DNA from: Xylogone sp. PMI_703
Taxonomy: Eukaryota; Ascomycota; Leotiomycetes
Reading direction: 5' to 3'
Assembly: GCA_021399445.1 (NCBI GenBank)
Contig: JAJTUQ010000003.1
Coordinates: forward strand, 3,968,001 to 4,032,000
DNA length: 64,000 bases
In this document: piece by piece, positions 48,478-58,208 of the stretch
How positions within the stretch are numbered: the first letter of the stretch is position 1
Layout: each line of letters opens with the position of its first letter
Program-made: the position numbers and the translations under genes
Notes under the pieces: model-generated
What the model was told of the DNA's origin: nothing
Database searches by the model: none
What the model saw: only the letters and a program-made list of their open reading frames with translations

Positions 48478-51400
48478 ATGTTTCAAACTTTCAGTGGCAG
48501 CTCCCGTCGCCCACGACAGGTGAATCTTTCGGGACAGAATCTCAACCCATTTGCTGCAACTTCATGGACTCCGACTGCTTCTGGTACACAAAAAACCCTT
48601 GCAAATGCGCAACAGGAGAGGCAACAACGCCAACAAGAGCGAGAAAGGTTGAATGCATCGAAGCGGATTCAGAAAACATGGAGAGGTCATAAAGCGAGGA
48701 AAGATCTAGCAGATGAACGACGTCAATTATGGGATGAGAGGATTATACAGAATGGACCAGATTCCAAATCTCTAGCGTCTCTGGTGGAGAGTTTACCACT
48801 TTTAATTGCTTTCTTTAATCCTCGAAATAATAACGATCGTCAGAGATTGTTAAACCTAAGTGAAAGAGTTTCGGCTTTAGGATATCGGAGTTTTGTTTCA
48901 TATCCAAATGTCCAATCCAGACTTCTACCCTTATCACGCTGCATTCTCCAGGAACTCCAGCTGTGAGTAGTTTCCGTTTCCATACTTGATTCTCCTCCAA
49001 ATACATATACTAATAATATACAAAGCTTTGAGGCAGGATCACTCGTATCTCTTCTCCGCCTTCTTGTTCAGATTATTGATATACGCCGAGATATATTCCC
49101 ACACATTTCGAATCAGTATTATGATTTCCTATCATCGCTCGTCATCAGGCAAGATGTGCTTGATATAGACAAACAGCTTCTATTACAGGCCACCGTTTGC
49201 CCGCTTGTTCAGCATGTTGAACTTCCTGATAATGGTGCGTACACTCTCTTCAGTCATGTGTTGGATTCTTCTCCCAACAAGAGCTAACTTTTTAGATAAT
49301 GTATGGCATTCTGCATATGCTGCATTTGTGTTGCATTTTCTTGTTACACCAGACCTTATTAGTACCTTTGGGACACTGAATAACCTGGCCCATCATGTCA
49401 ATGTCTCCCTCCTATCATCCGCCATAGTTCGACTATTTTCATCCGAAATGGTCGAGCAGATCACTTCACTTAGTAGGCTATGGCTACTTGCACAGTTCAT
49501 CTGCATTTATCGCCTTCAGCGTGGAAATGATCAAGAACCACAATTTCTAAGAGCCCTATCATCCGCACTATCGAGGTCTTCTGAAGATATCATTGGTCGT
49601 CTGGATTCTGAAGAAGCGGAGACCATCTCTGAATCACAAAATAGTGATCCCGAAGGCGATATCAACCATACATTGCCCCCCTTTATCAGAGATGAAATAT
49701 CCTCTTTAGTGAATCAGGAGAGCGTTACCGGCTTGTTAGCCAAATTCAATATGTACGTGACCCGTCATTTTACGGACCTCGGGAAAATTAACTGACGATA
49801 ATCTAATTAGTGATCACAACATGGTTTCTCCCACTGAAGCGGAAGATGCTAGCCTTCTTGCGAGTTATGCTCTAACTCTGTTGCGAATATTCCCTAGGCG
49901 AGGTGATGAGATTCGGATGTGGTTATACCTTGGATCTATGACTACTTATTCAGGACATCAAATACCGGCGCTTAAATTCTTCTGGCAGGCTATGAGCATA
50001 ACCAGCACTTTCTCTGTGATTAGCAGGGACTCAAAGGCAGCACTCAGCTTATTGAGGGCTCAAAATGGCCATAGGGTTGAAGATGAAGGTTTTAACCAGA
50101 ATACTAGAGACCGGGAATGGCGAACGATACTTCTATTCCTTGAGTTGTATACCTTTGTCCTAAGATTTACCGATGACGAAGAGTTTCTGAGTGGCGGGGT
50201 TTCAGGTATAGATGAACAGAGGGCACCAGTGTCGCGGATTCGAGAAAGCGCTCTACCACTAGCTGACGTTAAGCGGTTGACGCTATTTCTGAAGAACTTA
50301 GCATTCACAATGTATTTCAATGCCAGTGAACTGCTACAAAGTAGAAGAAAGTCATCAGAAGGGAAACTTGGTAACTACTTTGGTACAGCGCTTATGACAG
50401 GATTTCCACAGCAGTCGTCGATAACGCGACAGCAGAAGGATGATGAGGATAGTTCCGACAAGCATGATATTCCATTTGCTGGGATTGCAGGTATGACATT
50501 CTTTAGCGTACGTAATATTGTGACGGCGGTTATGCGGATGCTATATGAGCGTGACTCCCGACGACGATTTTTACCTAGGGAGCATTGGCTTATGACATCA
50601 CGCTTTGACATGGAGGGATTCATTCCCGCTGTTGTGATGGAAGAAGAAAGGCGGCATGAAGGTAGAGAAGAAGATGAGGAGGAGGATGTGGACATTGAAG
50701 ACGAATCCGCATTATCTAGGAATACGCTTATTGGTATGTCGAGACCAAGACGTGCTATCCAGATTGAAAGCATGAGACGGCAACAACAAAAACTTGCTCG
50801 CAAAAAGGTCCTAGCTGCTGTGGGACCGAGGCTAGAGGTATTACAAAATATGCCCTACGTTATTCCATTCGAAACTCGTGTACAAATATTTCGACAGTTT
50901 GTTCTTCTCGACCAGACTCGAAGACGTGGTGGCCACGTCGAACCCGATTTGTGGCGAATGTCAATAGTGCAGCAAGCTATTGCACATACGAACGATAGAA
51001 ATGCTGGTCATGAAGTGCTAGGAAAACATCATGCAAAAATCAGACGAGGCAGAGTCTTCGAAGATGCCTATAAACAATTCTATCAGCTCGGTGAAGGACT
51101 TAAAGAACCAATCCAGATCACATTCGTCGACCAATTTGATACTGCGGAAGCCGGTATTGACGGCGGTGGGGTGACAAAGGAATTCCTAACTACCATCACC
51201 AATGAGGCTTTCCGCTCATCAGATGGCCCAGATCTATTCATCACAAACGATCAGAATCTACTATACCCAAACCCAAGCGCTTTAGATGAACGGCGGATAC
51301 TGCTAAGACAGGCTGGGTTTACTGAATCGTCCCTTGAGTGGAAAGAAACGATCACAGATTTGTTAAGACAGTACGAATTCCTTGGGAGAGTTGTGGGAAA

Positions 51401-52214
51401 GTGTCTCTATGAAGGAATTCTCGTTGATATTAGCTTTGCTGGCTTTTTCTTATTGAAATGGGCCGCATCCGGCCAAGATTCGGGATACCGTGCGAATATC
51501 AACGACCTACGTGATCTTGATGAAAGTTTATACCAAGGCCTCCTAAAACTCAAAAACTACTCTGGGGATGTAGAGGATTTTGGTCTTGATTTTACCATTA
51601 CAGACACTGTTACTTTACCAAACGCTCCGACACAGACTATAACAAGAGAACTCATGCCGAATGGTTCAAATATACCTGTTACAAATGAAAATCGACCTTT
51701 ATACGTTTCTTACGTTGCCAGGCACCGCCTACAAGTTCAACCATATCAACAAACACAGGCATTCCTTCGTGGTTTAGGTCAAATGATCAATCCATCTTGG
51801 CTTTCAATGTTTAACCAGTCCGAATTACAGACCCTCCTCAGTGGAGAATCTTCAGAGATCGATGTGGAGGACTTAAGGAAGAACACTCTTTACGGTGGAG
51901 TCTATCAAATTGGTGACGATGGTCTTGAGCACCCTACTGTTCAGCTATTCTGGAAAGTGCTCAAGGAGCTTGATGATAGTGAACGACGAAAGCTACTCAA
52001 ATACGTAACATCAACTCCCAGATCACCATTGCTCGGCTTTTCACAGCTGAATCCAAGATTCAGCATTCGGGATGCAGGAAGTGACGAAAACAGGCTTCCC
52101 AGTACAAGCACCTGTGTTAACTTGCTGAAACTTCCGCAGTATAAATCTGAAGCTGTGTTGCGAGAGAAGCTTGTATATGCGATAAATTCTGGCGCAGGTT
52201 TTGATCTTTCTTAG
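48478..52214 (+). CDS. HUL5: HECT-type E3 ubiquitin ligase, Hul5/UBE3C-like
   Basis: Four exons, 48478-48962, 49026-49234, 49296-49752 and 49811-52214, give 1184 residues. Introns are 63, 61 and 58 nt; the first needs an AAG acceptor. An IQ motif lies near the N-terminus (IQKTWRGHKAR, residues 64-74), as in UBE3C/Hul5. An acidic stretch (EEDEEEDVDIEDE) precedes the HECT domain, which fills about the last 370 residues. The domain includes TFVDQFDTAEAGIDGGGVTKEFL and EFLGRVVGKCLYEG. The catalytic cysteine is Cys1152 in STSTCVNLLKLP. Hul5 associates with the proteasome and elongates ubiquitin chains on stalled or misfolded proteins. The start ATG at 48478 gives the expected N-terminus. Confidence 0.95.
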
Positions 52215-52331
52215 TAATAGAAAATGCATAGGAGGTAGACAAAGGCGGCGTTCAGGCGGCATTATTTGCTAGGCTATGGCAGTATCGGCTGGAGTGTCGC
52301 AAACAATTAGGTCTATAGAATTGCAACGAAT

Positions 52332-52838
52332 TCAAGCAGATAATCTCTTTGTGAGAAACAATGTTCCTTCTATCGGTGTCTCGTAGTATGCGCCCGTCTC
52401 TAGAAATCCGAGCTTCTTATATAAAGCTATTGCGCCAGTCATGCTAGACAGAGTGTCAAGTCTCATCTCCTTGTATCCTTCTTTAATTGCACAATCGATG
52501 ATCCTGTCGACCAACGCTCTGCCCAATCCCAGTCCTCTTGAAGATGGCGCACAATATAAGCGTTTCATCTCGCATATTCTCTCGTCTTTTTGAGTTGAAG
52601 GAAGAAGACGAAGTGCAACACATCCAATTGCCGACCCCAGGGGATCACGAGCCAAAAGTAGTGCTCCACCAGCTGAGGGGGAGTATCGACCTGGCATAGA
52701 ACTCATTTCCTCAGCGAAGTTTTGATAGGTAAGATCGATCCCTAGAGAATCCGTGTATGCTTTGAATAGCTCCTTGACATCTGAAAGATCGAGCTCAGTT
52801 GCAACGGGTTGGATCACGAATTTCACAGGTTTGGCCAT
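52332..52838 (-). CDS. GNAT-family N-acetyltransferase
   Basis: Intronless gene for 168 residues, a usual length for a stand-alone GNAT. The acetyl-CoA-binding motif A is clear at residues 101-106 (RGLGLGRAL, pattern R-x-x-G-x-G). It is preceded by the strand CEMKRLYCAPSS and followed by YKEMRLDTLSSMTGAIALYKKLGFLE. The acceptor substrate cannot be read from the sequence. The gene converges on HUL5 with 117 bp between stops and is divergent from the aldo-keto reductase gene. The start at 52838 is the only ATG giving the full domain. Confidence 0.92.
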   Translation of the reverse strand: MAKPVKFVIQPVATELDLSDVKELFKAYTDSLGIDLTYQNFAEEMSSMPGRYSPSAGGALLLARDPLGSAIGCVALRLLPSTQKDERICEMKRLYCAPSSRGLGLGRALVDRIIDCAIKEGYKEMRLDTLSSMTGAIALYKKLGFLETGAYYETPIEGTLFLTKRLSA

Positions 52839-53803
52839 TGTTCTTTTTAGATATAATATTGAATAAAATGGAAGGGTAGTGCTGCTCGTATTTCTATGAT
52901 CTTAGAGTCATTTTTCTATCGGAGCATCCAGGGGTATTTCGTCTTCGAGTGAGTCGATTCGGTTAGAGAAGGAAATAACTGGGTATCAATGTCTAGTAGA
53001 ATTTGAGCCCTGACTGTACTGTATTTAACTGGAAATACACCTAAAAGAACAAAAGTACAATGATATCTTATAAGTTATATACCTCTAAAGAAATCTATAT
53101 CTTGCGTATTTTAAGGATGTGTGATAAACCGAATTGATATCTAATGCCTCTTATTCGCCGAAATCGGTTTACCGCGGGAAACGAGGGCAGCGAGAAAATC
53201 AATGTACGTAAAACTTACCAATAAGAACATCGATCTAACATTCGCCAATCTGATAACTTCAAATTGACGACAAGAACTAGTAAGGAGAACTTCTATCATT
53301 CTAGAATCTCACTAACGTTCACTGCAATCTCATTCCTCATGAGTACTAAGCCACTTGGAGTGAGGTTCGACCTAGGGCCCCACCAAGACGCTGGCGGGGT
53401 ACCTCAACCGAGTATTATGCCTCACCCAAGCCTTCCAAACAGCAATCTCTGCGGGAGACGCTCAAGCCCTATAAACAGAGAAGTCATCATTTCATTGGTG
53501 AAAGTAGGTTGAACTTTAAGTATCTTATATAAGCCCCACTCTGAGCCTGTGATACAATAGCTACCCGACTCGGGGCAAGTAAGACACTTCGTGGTCCCTT
53601 CTAGGCATAAATCACGTCTTGTAGTCTCACATCGTCATGCTCTGCCGCCATACATGCGGGGCCTCGATATGGGAATTTTCCCGCCGGCTTGGTCCTGACA
53701 GCTCCGTGAACATTGACTAGTGGACTATTATTTAATGCAATGGCCACCCTTCTCCTTCCTTCTCACACTTTTGACTGCGATTTCAAACTACAAATCTTAA
53801 ATC
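52839..53803. promoter_or_regulatory. divergent promoter region, GNAT and aldo-keto reductase
   Basis: This 965-bp gap lies between divergent starts. It is AT-rich at 52990-53130 and GC-richer near 53370-53470. I see no gene. It must contain both promoters, but I could not assign a specific site. Confidence 0.45.
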
Positions 53804-54864
53804 ATGGCTAACAAAGTACCGGTTGTTGAGCTAAATAGTGGGGCAAAGATGCCCCGCCTTGGCTTTGGCACCTTCTCTCATGAAAATGCTACTGGAGCGA
53901 CCCATCGTGCCGTCCTAGCTGCTTTGGAAGCTGGATTCAGACATATTGATACAGCTTGGTCGTAAGTACCTTTGGGCAAAGGGTTAGACATCTCTAACTG
54001 TGAATATAAAGCTATCATAATGAGAAAGAGGTCGGATCGGGTCTGCATGAGTTTCTCTCGAAGCATCCGGAAGTCAAGCGCTCCGACATTTTCATCACAA
54101 CCAAAGTATGGGTTCACCTCTATGAGCCTGAGGATGTTGAGTGGTCAGCAAACGACTCATTGAAGAATCTCGGCGAAGAATATGTGGACTTGCTCCTGCT
54201 TCACTGGCCATTCGCTGCTGAGCGAACAGACAACTACCAAGTCAAGTTCACTGCGGATAATAAAGTATAGAATGATTGAGCTCTTCAATCACTTGAACAC
54301 ATACTAATTTTTGGCTAGTATATCATCAAGAAGGAGCTTACGGCAAACCTTGAGCCAACCTGGAGGGCCATGGAGAAGCTTTACTCAGAGGGCAAAGCAA
54401 AATCCATTGGTGTATCCAACTTCTCTATTAAGCACCTCGAAGCTATGGCAAAGTATGCCAAAGTTCCACCGGCTGTCAACCAAGTCGAAATCCATCCATA
54501 CCTTCCCAATGATGAGTTGGTCTCCTACTGCCTGTCGCACAATATTCACCCTGTCGGATACTCACCTCTAGGAACTGCTCCAAACCCACGCGAAAAGAGG
54601 GCGAGGGTCACAGATGACAAGGACCTGATCGAGATCGCAAACAAGAATGGCATCACGATGGCACAATTGTTAATCGCCTGGGGCATAAAAAGAGGCTATA
54701 CTGTCATTCCAAAGAGTTCAAACGAAGAGAGAATCCGAAACAACATCGACCTTGTGGATCTAAGTGATGAGACATTTGCAGCAGTGAACAATGTGGCTAA
54801 GGGAAAACATATCAGATTTGTTGAGCTGGTTGATTTCTTCGGCTATAATGTATGGAAGGAGTAG
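53804..54864 (+). CDS. aldo-keto reductase
   Basis: Three exons, 53804-53961, 54012-54264 and 54319-54864, give 318 residues. The 50-nt first intron needs an AAG acceptor; the second (54 nt) ends in TAG. The protein is a TIM-barrel NADPH oxidoreductase that reduces aldehydes, ketones or sugars. The catalytic tetrad is complete: Asp49 and Tyr54 (DTAWSYHNE), Lys84 (TTKVW) and His117 (LLLLHWP). Other AKR signatures are GVSNFSIKHLE, NQVEIHPYLPNDELV and, for NADPH binding, the C-terminal VIPKSSNEERIRNN. The substrate is unknown. The ATG at 53804 gives the canonical start (VPVVELNSGAKMPRLGFGT). Confidence 0.95.
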
Positions 54865-55048
54865 CTGACCCCTGAGATACACTTATGTACATAAATATAG
54901 AAACATGGAGAAGGGTTTTAACCTATCTTTTATCAGTTTCGCTTTTCAATTGTTGGGCTCTGTATGTGTGCATACCAGTACAGGTGTAACGAAAGTAGAG
55001 TTCATCATGAAGTTTACAAGCAAGCTTGATACTCGCTGCGCTCGTAGG

Positions 55049-55076
55049 CGAGAAAGCTCGGATCCGAGCTTTCTCG
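55049..55076. repeat. perfect 28-bp palindrome
   Basis: Two 14-bp arms (CGAGAAAGCTCGGA and its complement) meet without spacer at a GGATCC centre. The flanks show weaker inverted similarity (CTTGA on the left, TCAAG on the right), so a longer degenerate foldback is possible. Confidence 0.85.
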
Positions 55077-55179
55077 AAGCGTCAAGGGCCAATCGAATAG
55101 TTGAAATGGCCATTTCTCGACCAATAGAAACATCCCTATATTCTGCAAATTACATAAGCGAACCGCAATGTTTTCAATA

Positions 55180-55591
55180 ACGTAATTCCCGGTCTTACCG
55201 ACCACCTTAAATTTACTGTAAAATCGAGAAATTTTAGTTTTTAATAACTCAACAACCATATAATATTAAAAGATAAAACTCTGTAGGATAGTTAATTATT
55301 ATAGTTTAATTCTAAATATTTAGTCATTTTGTTCTCAAAATATTTGTAATATGGTTAAACTAGATTTCAGACCCCGAATTCAAGGTCATTTTATTATACA
55401 GCATAAACCATAAATACTAACTACATCAAAATCTAGGTGCCTATTGGTTATTATATAAATAAATAGATTACAAAGTTTTGATAAACATAATAATATATTT
55501 GTTAAGTTATTAAAAACTAAAATTTCTCGATTTTGCGGTAAATTTAAGGTGGTCGGTCAGACCAGGTGGTCGGTGAGACCGGGAATTACGT
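55180..55591. mobile_element. MITE-like non-autonomous element with TA target duplication
   Basis: Long terminal inverted repeats begin ACGTAATTCCCGGTC and are flanked on both sides by TA (55178-55179 and 55592-55593), the target duplication of Tc1/mariner-type transposons. The left arm is 74 bp (55180-55253) and the right arm 91 bp (55501-55591). The 17-bp difference is a second copy of GGTCTNACCGACCACCT in the right arm. The other differences are few and mostly C/T, including CpA/TpA changes. The 247-bp interior is very AT-rich with no open frame. A full transposon that could supply transposase is not in the window. Confidence 0.85.
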
Positions 55592-55910
55592 TACTATATC
55601 CCATTAAGCACCAAATTTTTAGGCTCTCAAGGCAGAAAATCGTCTGTCCAATTATATTCTTCGTTTTGCGTTGAATATCCAATAGACCTAGCCGAAAACA
55701 TAAGGCAATAACGCTAAAATAGGACTTATCGGACTCTGAGGCCTAAAGGGATAGATATATGAAGGGGGGATGCAAGAGCACGTGATAGCCCCTGAATGAC
55801 AGCCTAAATCCACGTGATCAGTAGAGTAAGCCCCCTTTGAAATTTTCTTAGCAAAAGAGGAAATCAGAAACAGCTTTTCAGAGTATATGTCAAATTTGAA
55901 TTAGAAAGTT

Positions 55911-57275
55911 ATGTCCAATATTACACGTTCCGAAGCGGAATGTTGTGATCACAATGTTCTTATCTTCACTTCAACGTCCCACGCAGGCGAAGTGGGATAC
56001 AAGCGCCCAGACATAAACAAACGGACGACCGCAGCCTCTCTCAATACAAAATCAGCACCAATTGTAGCATTAGATGATGCCCTGTTCCCAGCACCGCTTG
56101 TACTACCACATGATGATCTCAGCATCGATCCAAAATATCCCACTCAGAGTGTCCGGTCATGGCATCAAGAGAAAGATCGCAATCCCGTAACATCAGAGAG
56201 AAGAACTATATACGTGGCCGCGCCGCCGAGCGTGGGTCGTGATGTTCAATTTATTCAAAGATGGGTTAAACCACGTTCTATCTCTTCAAAAGATGCATCC
56301 ATCGCAAAACCCAACATTGAAGACATTGTTGATTATTTGAAAGCCTTTTACCATGGACTACCTGTTAAATTTCTCCCACCAAAGCTTAAGTTCAGCTGTT
56401 GGGATAAGAATTCTCCTCAAACAAATGCGAGCTACTCAAAGGGCGGATATATTGGCCTGGAGATGTTATCAGGGCGTATAGGGATACGTACTAGAACCGT
56501 TTCAGACGGGGATTTTGTTCAGCAACTCAATCTTGATGATCTCCTGGATGCTGCAATAGAGGTATTACCAGAAGATGCTTATGCGTTACTACTCCTTGTA
56601 GATCATGATCTGTATGAAGATGAAGAAGATCTATTCGTGTGTGGACGAGCGTATGGTGCAAGCAGAATTGCTGTCATCTCTACAGCTCGGTATCATCCCG
56701 CATTAGATGAAATGCAAGATGTTCCCAGAGAACATGCTTGGCCAGCATCCCACTGTCAGAAGTATTTGGATGAATGCTACTCAACATCAAGATCCAAGGC
56801 CAGGCCAAAGAAGGAGAATGTCCAAAACTCTTCACAGCCCGCAACGTTGACCACTGGGGAATTATCACAATCTCCTTTGCGTGCAGCCGTCGAGGCATAT
56901 AAGGCCTTGCCTTCATTAAATCTCAGTTTTCCAGCTTCAACGCTTTCAGGATTATGGTTATCACGCTGCTGTCGTACAGCAAGTCATGAGCTTGGTCACT
57001 GCTTCGGAATAGATCATTGCGTCTATTATGCTTGTGCAATGCAAGGCTCAGCATCTATAATTGAAGATGCTAGACAGCCACCATACCTATGCCCTATAGA
57101 TTTGGTAAAAGTTTTGAAAAGCACAGGATCCAGTAATGTCGAGAGATATCAAGCTCTGCTGCGGTTCTGTGATAAGCACAAAGATACCCATTTGTTTGCT
57201 GCTTTTGGAGCCTGGATTCGGGCTATACTTGCTACTCTTTCGCATAATACTGTCATAGACCTAACAGAGGATTGA
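55911..57275 (+). CDS. archaemetzincin-type metalloprotease
   Basis: Intronless gene for 454 residues. The zinc-protease motif HELGHCFGIDHC spans residues 359-370, with zinc ligands His359, His363 and His369 and catalytic Glu360. The following Cys375 and Met377 (VYYACAM) complete the archaemetzincin signature HExxHxxGxxHCx4CxM. The second structural zinc site is usually completed downstream by CxxC. Here the segment is YLCPID, so Cys394 is present but the second Cys is Asp397. The fold is preceded by a domain with GLEMLSGRIGIRTRTV and LLLLVDHDLYEDEEDLFVCGRAYG. Archaemetzincins are aminopeptidase-like, and physiological substrates are poorly known. No signal peptide is visible, so it is probably intracellular. 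A short SUMO-interacting-like tail (TVIDLTED) ends the protein. Confidence 0.9.
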   Translation: MSNITRSEAECCDHNVLIFTSTSHAGEVGYKRPDINKRTTAASLNTKSAPIVALDDALFPAPLVLPHDDLSIDPKYPTQSVRSWHQEKDRNPVTSERRTIYVAAPPSVGRDVQFIQRWVKPRSISSKDASIAKPNIEDIVDYLKAFYHGLPVKFLPPKLKFSCWDKNSPQTNASYSKGGYIGLEMLSGRIGIRTRTVSDGDFVQQLNLDDLLDAAIEVLPEDAYALLLLVDHDLYEDEEDLFVCGRAYGASRIAVISTARYHPALDEMQDVPREHAWPASHCQKYLDECYSTSRSKARPKKENVQNSSQPATLTTGELSQSPLRAAVEAYKALPSLNLSFPASTLSGLWLSRCCRTASHELGHCFGIDHCVYYACAMQGSASIIEDARQPPYLCPIDLVKVLKSTGSSNVERYQALLRFCDKHKDTHLFAAFGAWIRAILATLSHNTVIDLTED

Positions 57276-57578
57276 CAAGAAACTTGTTCATGAAACGCAG
57301 AATATGCAGTCATTTACATACATGGGCTGTAGCCACACAGTGTCAATACATGAGAAATAGACAGACGACAAACCGTATAGTCGAGTTTGTAATATAAACG
57401 TGTATATTTCATGTCTTCCAACAATATGTGCTTGACAAGAGCATATAATTGGATGTCTCCCATTCATCATGACGCCTCTATGCTTCATCATATATCCCAT
57501 TTAATTATACAAAAACCCAATGCTGTACATTAATTTAGTCAAAACAGACTTTGATAAACTCGGCCCGGAAACGAAACT
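57276..57578. other. convergent intergenic region, about 300 bp
   Basis: The region lies between the archaemetzincin and mL41 stop codons. It is AT-rich and contains no gene or repeat. Confidence 0.5.
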
Positions 57579-57944
57579 CTAGTCTTCTCCATTCTCCGCC
57601 TTCCATCGTGCAAGGTAAGCCTCTCCACTGAGCGCCCCCTTAGGGTCCTTTTCAAACCGTCCTTTTATTGGTTTTATTTTCCGGGTAACGAATGGTGTGA
57701 GCTATAAAATAACCTTAGTGTGAGCCTTGAAAAGAATGAGGCGCATAGCACATACCTTAAACTCTTTCAGGTTTGCAGGTACTACATAGGTCCTGACTTT
57801 GGCCCAATCTATCACATATCCTCCGTGTTTTGTATGGTCACCCATTGAGCCAGATCCTGTTCCCTTGTAGAATCCCTTATTTGTTTGCTTCGTGGTTAGA
57901 GCCAGCCGTCGAATGCGGCGGAAAAGAGCTTGTGTTGGCTTCAT
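57579..57944 (-). CDS. mitochondrial large-subunit ribosomal protein mL41 (yeast Mrpl27 family)
   Basis: Two exons, complement of 57579-57701 and 57756-57944, give 103 residues; the 54-nt intron is phase 0. The sequence follows the fungal Mrpl27/mL41 pattern. It reads [30 protein letters not shown] in short segments, then [25 protein letters not shown], and continues after the intron with [11 protein letters not shown]. The basic start serves as mitochondrial targeting sequence and rRNA-binding tail. The product is part of the mitochondrial 54S subunit. It shares a 264-bp divergent promoter region with UTP14. Confidence 0.92.
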
Positions 57945-58208
57945 TTTGGCGATCCGAAAACACCACCAATTATCATATGTCCGGGACGTCCAACCTCACG
58001 GATAATGAAACCAATTGAGGCAGAATTGAAGTAGGCTCGATGCAACCTGCTGGACGCCAACTCTTGATGGCACGAGGTGGTTGACTGGGTAGGGATCAGA
58101 AAAAAAGAACGCTAGCGGCCGCAAAAAGTTCCTACTCCACGAAATTTTGATAAAGTTATCAAAGGCGATAGTGCGACCTGCGAAAAGTCAATTCAACAGC
58201 CGCAAATT
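57945..58208. promoter_or_regulatory. bidirectional promoter of mL41 and UTP14
   Basis: Only 264 bp separate the two start codons. On the UTP14 side, GAAATTTT (58141-58148) and GCGATAG (58165-58171) are near matches to the RRPE (AAAATTTT) and PAC (GCGATGAG) elements known upstream of ascomycete ribosome-biogenesis genes. Both differ from consensus. Confidence 0.5.

Larger units (their letters stand above)
54865..55910. other. intergenic region containing palindrome and MITE-like element
   Basis: No gene is visible. The region holds a perfect 28-bp palindrome (55049-55076) and a 412-bp inverted-repeat element (55180-55591), annotated separately. The remainder is the AT-rich promoter region of the archaemetzincin gene. 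Confidence 0.6.
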
